From contig JAKSIC010000002.1 of assembly GCA_024399015.1 (NCBI GenBank), forward strand, positions 132,732 to 196,731: 64,000 nt of DNA. Direction: 5' to 3'. A program made the position numbers and the translations under genes. This stretch comes from Fibrobacter sp. (GTDB lineage: Bacteria; Fibrobacterota; Fibrobacteria; Fibrobacterales; Fibrobacteraceae). Within the stretch, counting starts at the first letter, position 1, and the number at the start of each line of letters is the position of its first letter. The notes beneath the pieces were generated by a model. The model searched no databases. It saw only the letters and a list, made by a program, of their open reading frames with translations, and was not told where the DNA came from. Below are positions 61,506 through 64,000 of the stretch, piece by piece.

Positions 61506-64000
61506 ATGAGCACTAAAGAATACCTTGCCGGCGCCAAGATGGCCGGTTCCGTCCAGAAGCTTATGACCCCGGGTCTCGCCGTGGAATTCATCCAGCCCTG
61601 GTATACCCCGCTTTCTACCACTCCGTCTACCACCGGTATCGCAGTGGGCGGCATTGGTTCCACCTTTACTGCAACTCCCGCAGGCACCACTCCGGTGATG
61701 AACGTAATGCCGGGTGTTCAGGTTCGCACCGAAAAGCCGGAAGACCTTCGCTTCAACAATTTCTTCTTCCGCGAATCCGTCATTAGCGACAAGGCTCAGC
61801 TGGTCATTTACAACTTCGCAGCATTCACCACCTACCTGGGCAAGTTCACTCTCGTGGACGCCAAGGGTGCCGCCCTCTTCACCGAAACCGACCAGAAGAA
61901 GGCCGAAGCAAAGCTGAACAAGATTCTTTCTGACAAGGAATTCCTGAAGAACAACATGGCTGCATTCGAACGCTGGCACATCCAGTGGAGCGACCGCACT
62001 GCAGCTCTCCTCGCTAAAATGTCTTTGACCAAGCCCGGCGCTAAGGTTGAAGATGTCAACCGCGCAGTAATGATCGATTTCTTCGACGGTGTTGTTGGTG
62101 AAAAGATTGCTCGTCAGGGCGCATTGACCGCAGCATGGGCAGACGATAAGACTTTCCTGGGCCAGGAAGGTTACGACGCTGCTAAGATGCAGTACACCGC
62201 ACTCTATCCTGTTAGCGAAACCAAGTACGAAGGCAAGGGCGTTCAGATTACCAAGACCCAGTCCAGCTACGTGACTCCGGGTGACGAACGTCTCTCCAGC
62301 CTGCCGGTGAACGCCACCGTATTTACCTTGGAAAACACCACCAAGGAAACCCGCGAAATGACCATCGTCCAGGTTCAGGACAGCCTCTGCGGCTACTACG
62401 CCCGCAAGGACCGTCAGGGCGTGCAGGACTCCAGCTTCGTTCTGGTTCCCATGGCCAAGAATCCGAAGGCAGTCAGCTTCAGCATGGAAGCTGCCGACGG
62501 TCGTGACGTTCGCGGTATTGAATTCTACAACGAAGAACAGCAGCCCGCTAGCGACTTCAACGGCTGCATGGGTATTTCTGTTGCATGGAACAAGAAGGAC
62601 AACCTGAACGTTTCCGTGAAGCCCATGTTCTACCAGGACGACGCCGCAGCTACCGTCAAGGCAGCACTCCAGAGCGGTCGCGTCAATAACACTTTCGTGA
62701 AGAACGTTTACAGCGGCCGCGAAACCATCGCCGGCGCAATCGCCGTGACCGTCGTTCTCAAGCCGAAGCAGAAGGTTTCCTTCCAGTTCAACACTGTTCT
62801 GGACTTCCCGGAAATCAAGCTCGTGAAGCTCACCAGCCAGAAGAAGTACACCGCTTTCTATCCGGAAGCTTACGGCCGCGTTGGCGCCATCCTGGACGAA
62901 GCTCTTGCAGCAGACAAGACCATGGACGCACGCCTCAAGGCATTCGAAGCCCTGGTGCCGAAGGCTAAGGTTGCAAAGATCTATAAGGCTGCAAACAAGC
63001 AGGTTGAATTCAAGAGCCTCGCTATCAATACCTTGAGCTTCCTCGCCGAAGCAACCGTTTGGGACAAGGAAGACCGCTTCCTGGTTCGTGAATGCGCAGA
63101 CTATCCGTTCTTCAACTCCCTGGACGTTTACTTCTACGGCAGCTTCAGCCTGCTGGCTTTGATGCCCCGCCTCGATGGCGTTGTGATGAAGCGCTTTGGC
63201 GATGCTATTCTCGCTGTTAACGAAAACCGTCGTCGTCACCACGAATACGTGAACCTCCCCTTCGCTGATCTTCCGGATCCGAAGCTGGAAGGTCCTCGCG
63301 CAGTTCGCGGCGCCGTAATTCATGACCTCGGTAGCCCCTTCGATGCAGAACCGGATGCCTACGACTGGCACAACGTTAAGGAATGGAAGGATCTGGCTCC
63401 CAAGTACGTTTTGATGGTTCTCCGTCACTATCACAAGACCAAGGATATGCAGTGCCTCGCTGATTGCAAGGAAGCAGTCTATGCCGCCATGGAATACTTG
63501 GAAAAGATGGTCAAGGTCGGTGAAAACTTCCCGCTGACCCACGGTACCGACGATACCTTCGACAACCTCAGCTCTCACGGCATTTCCGTTTACTGCGGCT
63601 CCCTCTGGATTGCAGGCCTCCGTGCAGCTGCAAAGATTGCAGAACTCCTGGGCGATAAAGAACAGGCTGCCAAGTGGAACGAAAAGTCCGTTGCTGCCAA
63701 CAAGGAATTCGACGAAGCCCTCTGGGACGAAAATGAAGGTTACTACCACTTCTTCGTTACCCCCATGGAATTGAAGGACGTTAACGTTGAAAAGTATGCC
63801 GCCCTCCGTGAAGCCGTGAAGGAATCTATCGAACTTCCGGAATGCCCGAAGGCTGGTGTCAAGGCAATCAACGCTTGGTTGAACGCTGGCGAAATTCCGT
63901 CTGACGTTGAACTTTCCAAGATGGAACTCCGTGGCCTCAAGAAGGCATGGCTCACCGCTCAGTGCAAGGAAGCATTCTCCGCTTCTTGGGACAAGAAGGT
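61506..64000 (+). CDS. GH116-family glycosidase (GBA2-like), 5' part
   Basis: The frame is open from ATG 61506 to the window end: 831 codons are visible, so the C-terminus is missing. Two blocks match GH116: ECADYPFFNSLDVYFYGSFS near residue 526 (family form E-x-x-Y-x-x-x-N-T-x-D-V-x-F-Y-x-S-F) holding the likely nucleophile Glu, and GTDDTFDNLSSHGISVYCGS near 681 with the likely acid/base Asp. Residues such as WKDLAPKYVL near 630 support it. Known GH116 enzymes are beta-glucosidases, beta-xylosidases or glucosylceramidases. No signal peptide is seen, so it should act in the cytoplasm, for instance on imported oligosaccharides. Substrate is not predictable. Confidence 0.82.
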   Translation, partial: MSTKEYLAGAKMAGSVQKLMTPGLAVEFIQPWYTPLSTTPSTTGIAVGGIGSTFTATPAGTTPVMNVMPGVQVRTEKPEDLRFNNFFFRESVISDKAQLVIYNFAAFTTYLGKFTLVDAKGAALFTETDQKKAEAKLNKILSDKEFLKNNMAAFERWHIQWSDRTAALLAKMSLTKPGAKVEDVNRAVMIDFFDGVVGEKIARQGALTAAWADDKTFLGQEGYDAAKMQYTALYPVSETKYEGKGVQITKTQSSYVTPGDERLSSLPVNATVFTLENTTKETREMTIVQVQDSLCGYYARKDRQGVQDSSFVLVPMAKNPKAVSFSMEAADGRDVRGIEFYNEEQQPASDFNGCMGISVAWNKKDNLNVSVKPMFYQDDAAATVKAALQSGRVNNTFVKNVYSGRETIAGAIAVTVVLKPKQKVSFQFNTVLDFPEIKLVKLTSQKKYTAFYPEAYGRVGAILDEALAADKTMDARLKAFEALVPKAKVAKIYKAANKQVEFKSLAINTLSFLAEATVWDKEDRFLVRECADYPFFNSLDVYFYGSFSLLALMPRLDGVVMKRFGDAILAVNENRRRHHEYVNLPFADLPDPKLEGPRAVRGAVIHDLGSPFDAEPDAYDWHNVKEWKDLAPKYVLMVLRHYHKTKDMQCLADCKEAVYAAMEYLEKMVKVGENFPLTHGTDDTFDNLSSHGISVYCGSLWIAGLRAAAKIAELLGDKEQAAKWNEKSVAANKEFDEALWDENEGYYHFFVTPMELKDVNVEKYAALREAVKESIELPECPKAGVKAINAWLNAGEIPSDVELSKMELRGLKKAWLTAQCKEAFSASWDKK

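Noticed and set aside
61500-63749. 749-codon open frame on the minus strand at the end of the window
   Set aside because: The plus strand has an uninterrupted frame with GH116 motifs from 61506 to the window end; the minus frame is its shadow.

Overview
The window looks like chromosomal DNA of a Fibrobacter-type bacterium (phylum Fibrobacterota). This is inferred from gene content and style: a lipoprotein CE15 glucuronoyl esterase with Ser-rich linkers, a GH116-type glycosidase, a minor-pilin cluster with a giant surface protein, a futalosine-route menaquinone gene and a moderate G+C content. No 16S gene is present, so the assignment is not proven.

Layout. 1-5.3 kb: end of a beta-rich protein of unknown function, an orphan Phd/YefM antitoxin, xseA, a lone HsdR_N-type nuclease domain, and an aminotransferase behind an Ala-rich leader peptide and terminator. 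5.3-10.9 kb: a polyamine-type ABC system in which potA is separated from potBCD by a flotillin-like SPFH gene and tRNA-Thr. 10.9-19.5 kb: two metallo-beta-lactamase-fold proteins, an exonuclease III homologue, a lipoprotein, trmB, recN, pgsA, tRNA-fMet and mqnE. 19.5-24.7 kb: leftward leuA, a 118-aa membrane protein and an aminotransferase, with a Leu-rich leader peptide and terminator in front of leuA, and a divergent Na+:alanine symporter. 24.7-33.8 kb: a small hypothetical protein, a topoisomerase III with in-frame repeat elements, a 58-aa membrane protein, an SNF transporter, sufB, a DJ-1/PfpI protein and an AAA ATPase behind a 39-bp palindrome. 34.1-44.3 kb: a leftward four-gene minor-pilin operon ending in a 2,608-aa PilX/GspK-like protein. 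44.5-51.1 kb: hslO, thrH, ybjQ, the CE15 esterase, relA/spoT and a hypothetical gene. 51.1-61.3 kb: a ten-gene complex I operon with fused nuoB-nuoC and no nuoE, nuoF or nuoG. 61.5-64 kb: the start of the GH116 gene.

Cross-cutting signals. (1) About fifteen genes have a TAnnnT -10 hexamer only 6-10 nt before the start codon, which predicts leaderless or nearly leaderless mRNAs. (2) Two leader-peptide attenuators share one architecture (-35, 17 nt, TATATT, 7 nt, ATG, short peptide rich in one amino acid, terminator, biosynthetic gene with a good Shine-Dalgarno). (3) Degenerate tandem heptamer arrays lie in several intergenic gaps and inside one aminotransferase gene. (4) Palindromic intergenic repeats of the TGTCATTGCGAG and TCATCCCGG kinds also occur in-frame inside topB, and one supplies the ribosome-binding site and GTG start of an aminotransferase.

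Functionally, mqnE (menaquinone) and the complex I operon both serve quinone-linked electron transfer. The pilins and the two carbohydrate-active enzymes fit a plant-cell-wall-associated life. Assignments rest on motif and family recognition by eye; no database search was run.
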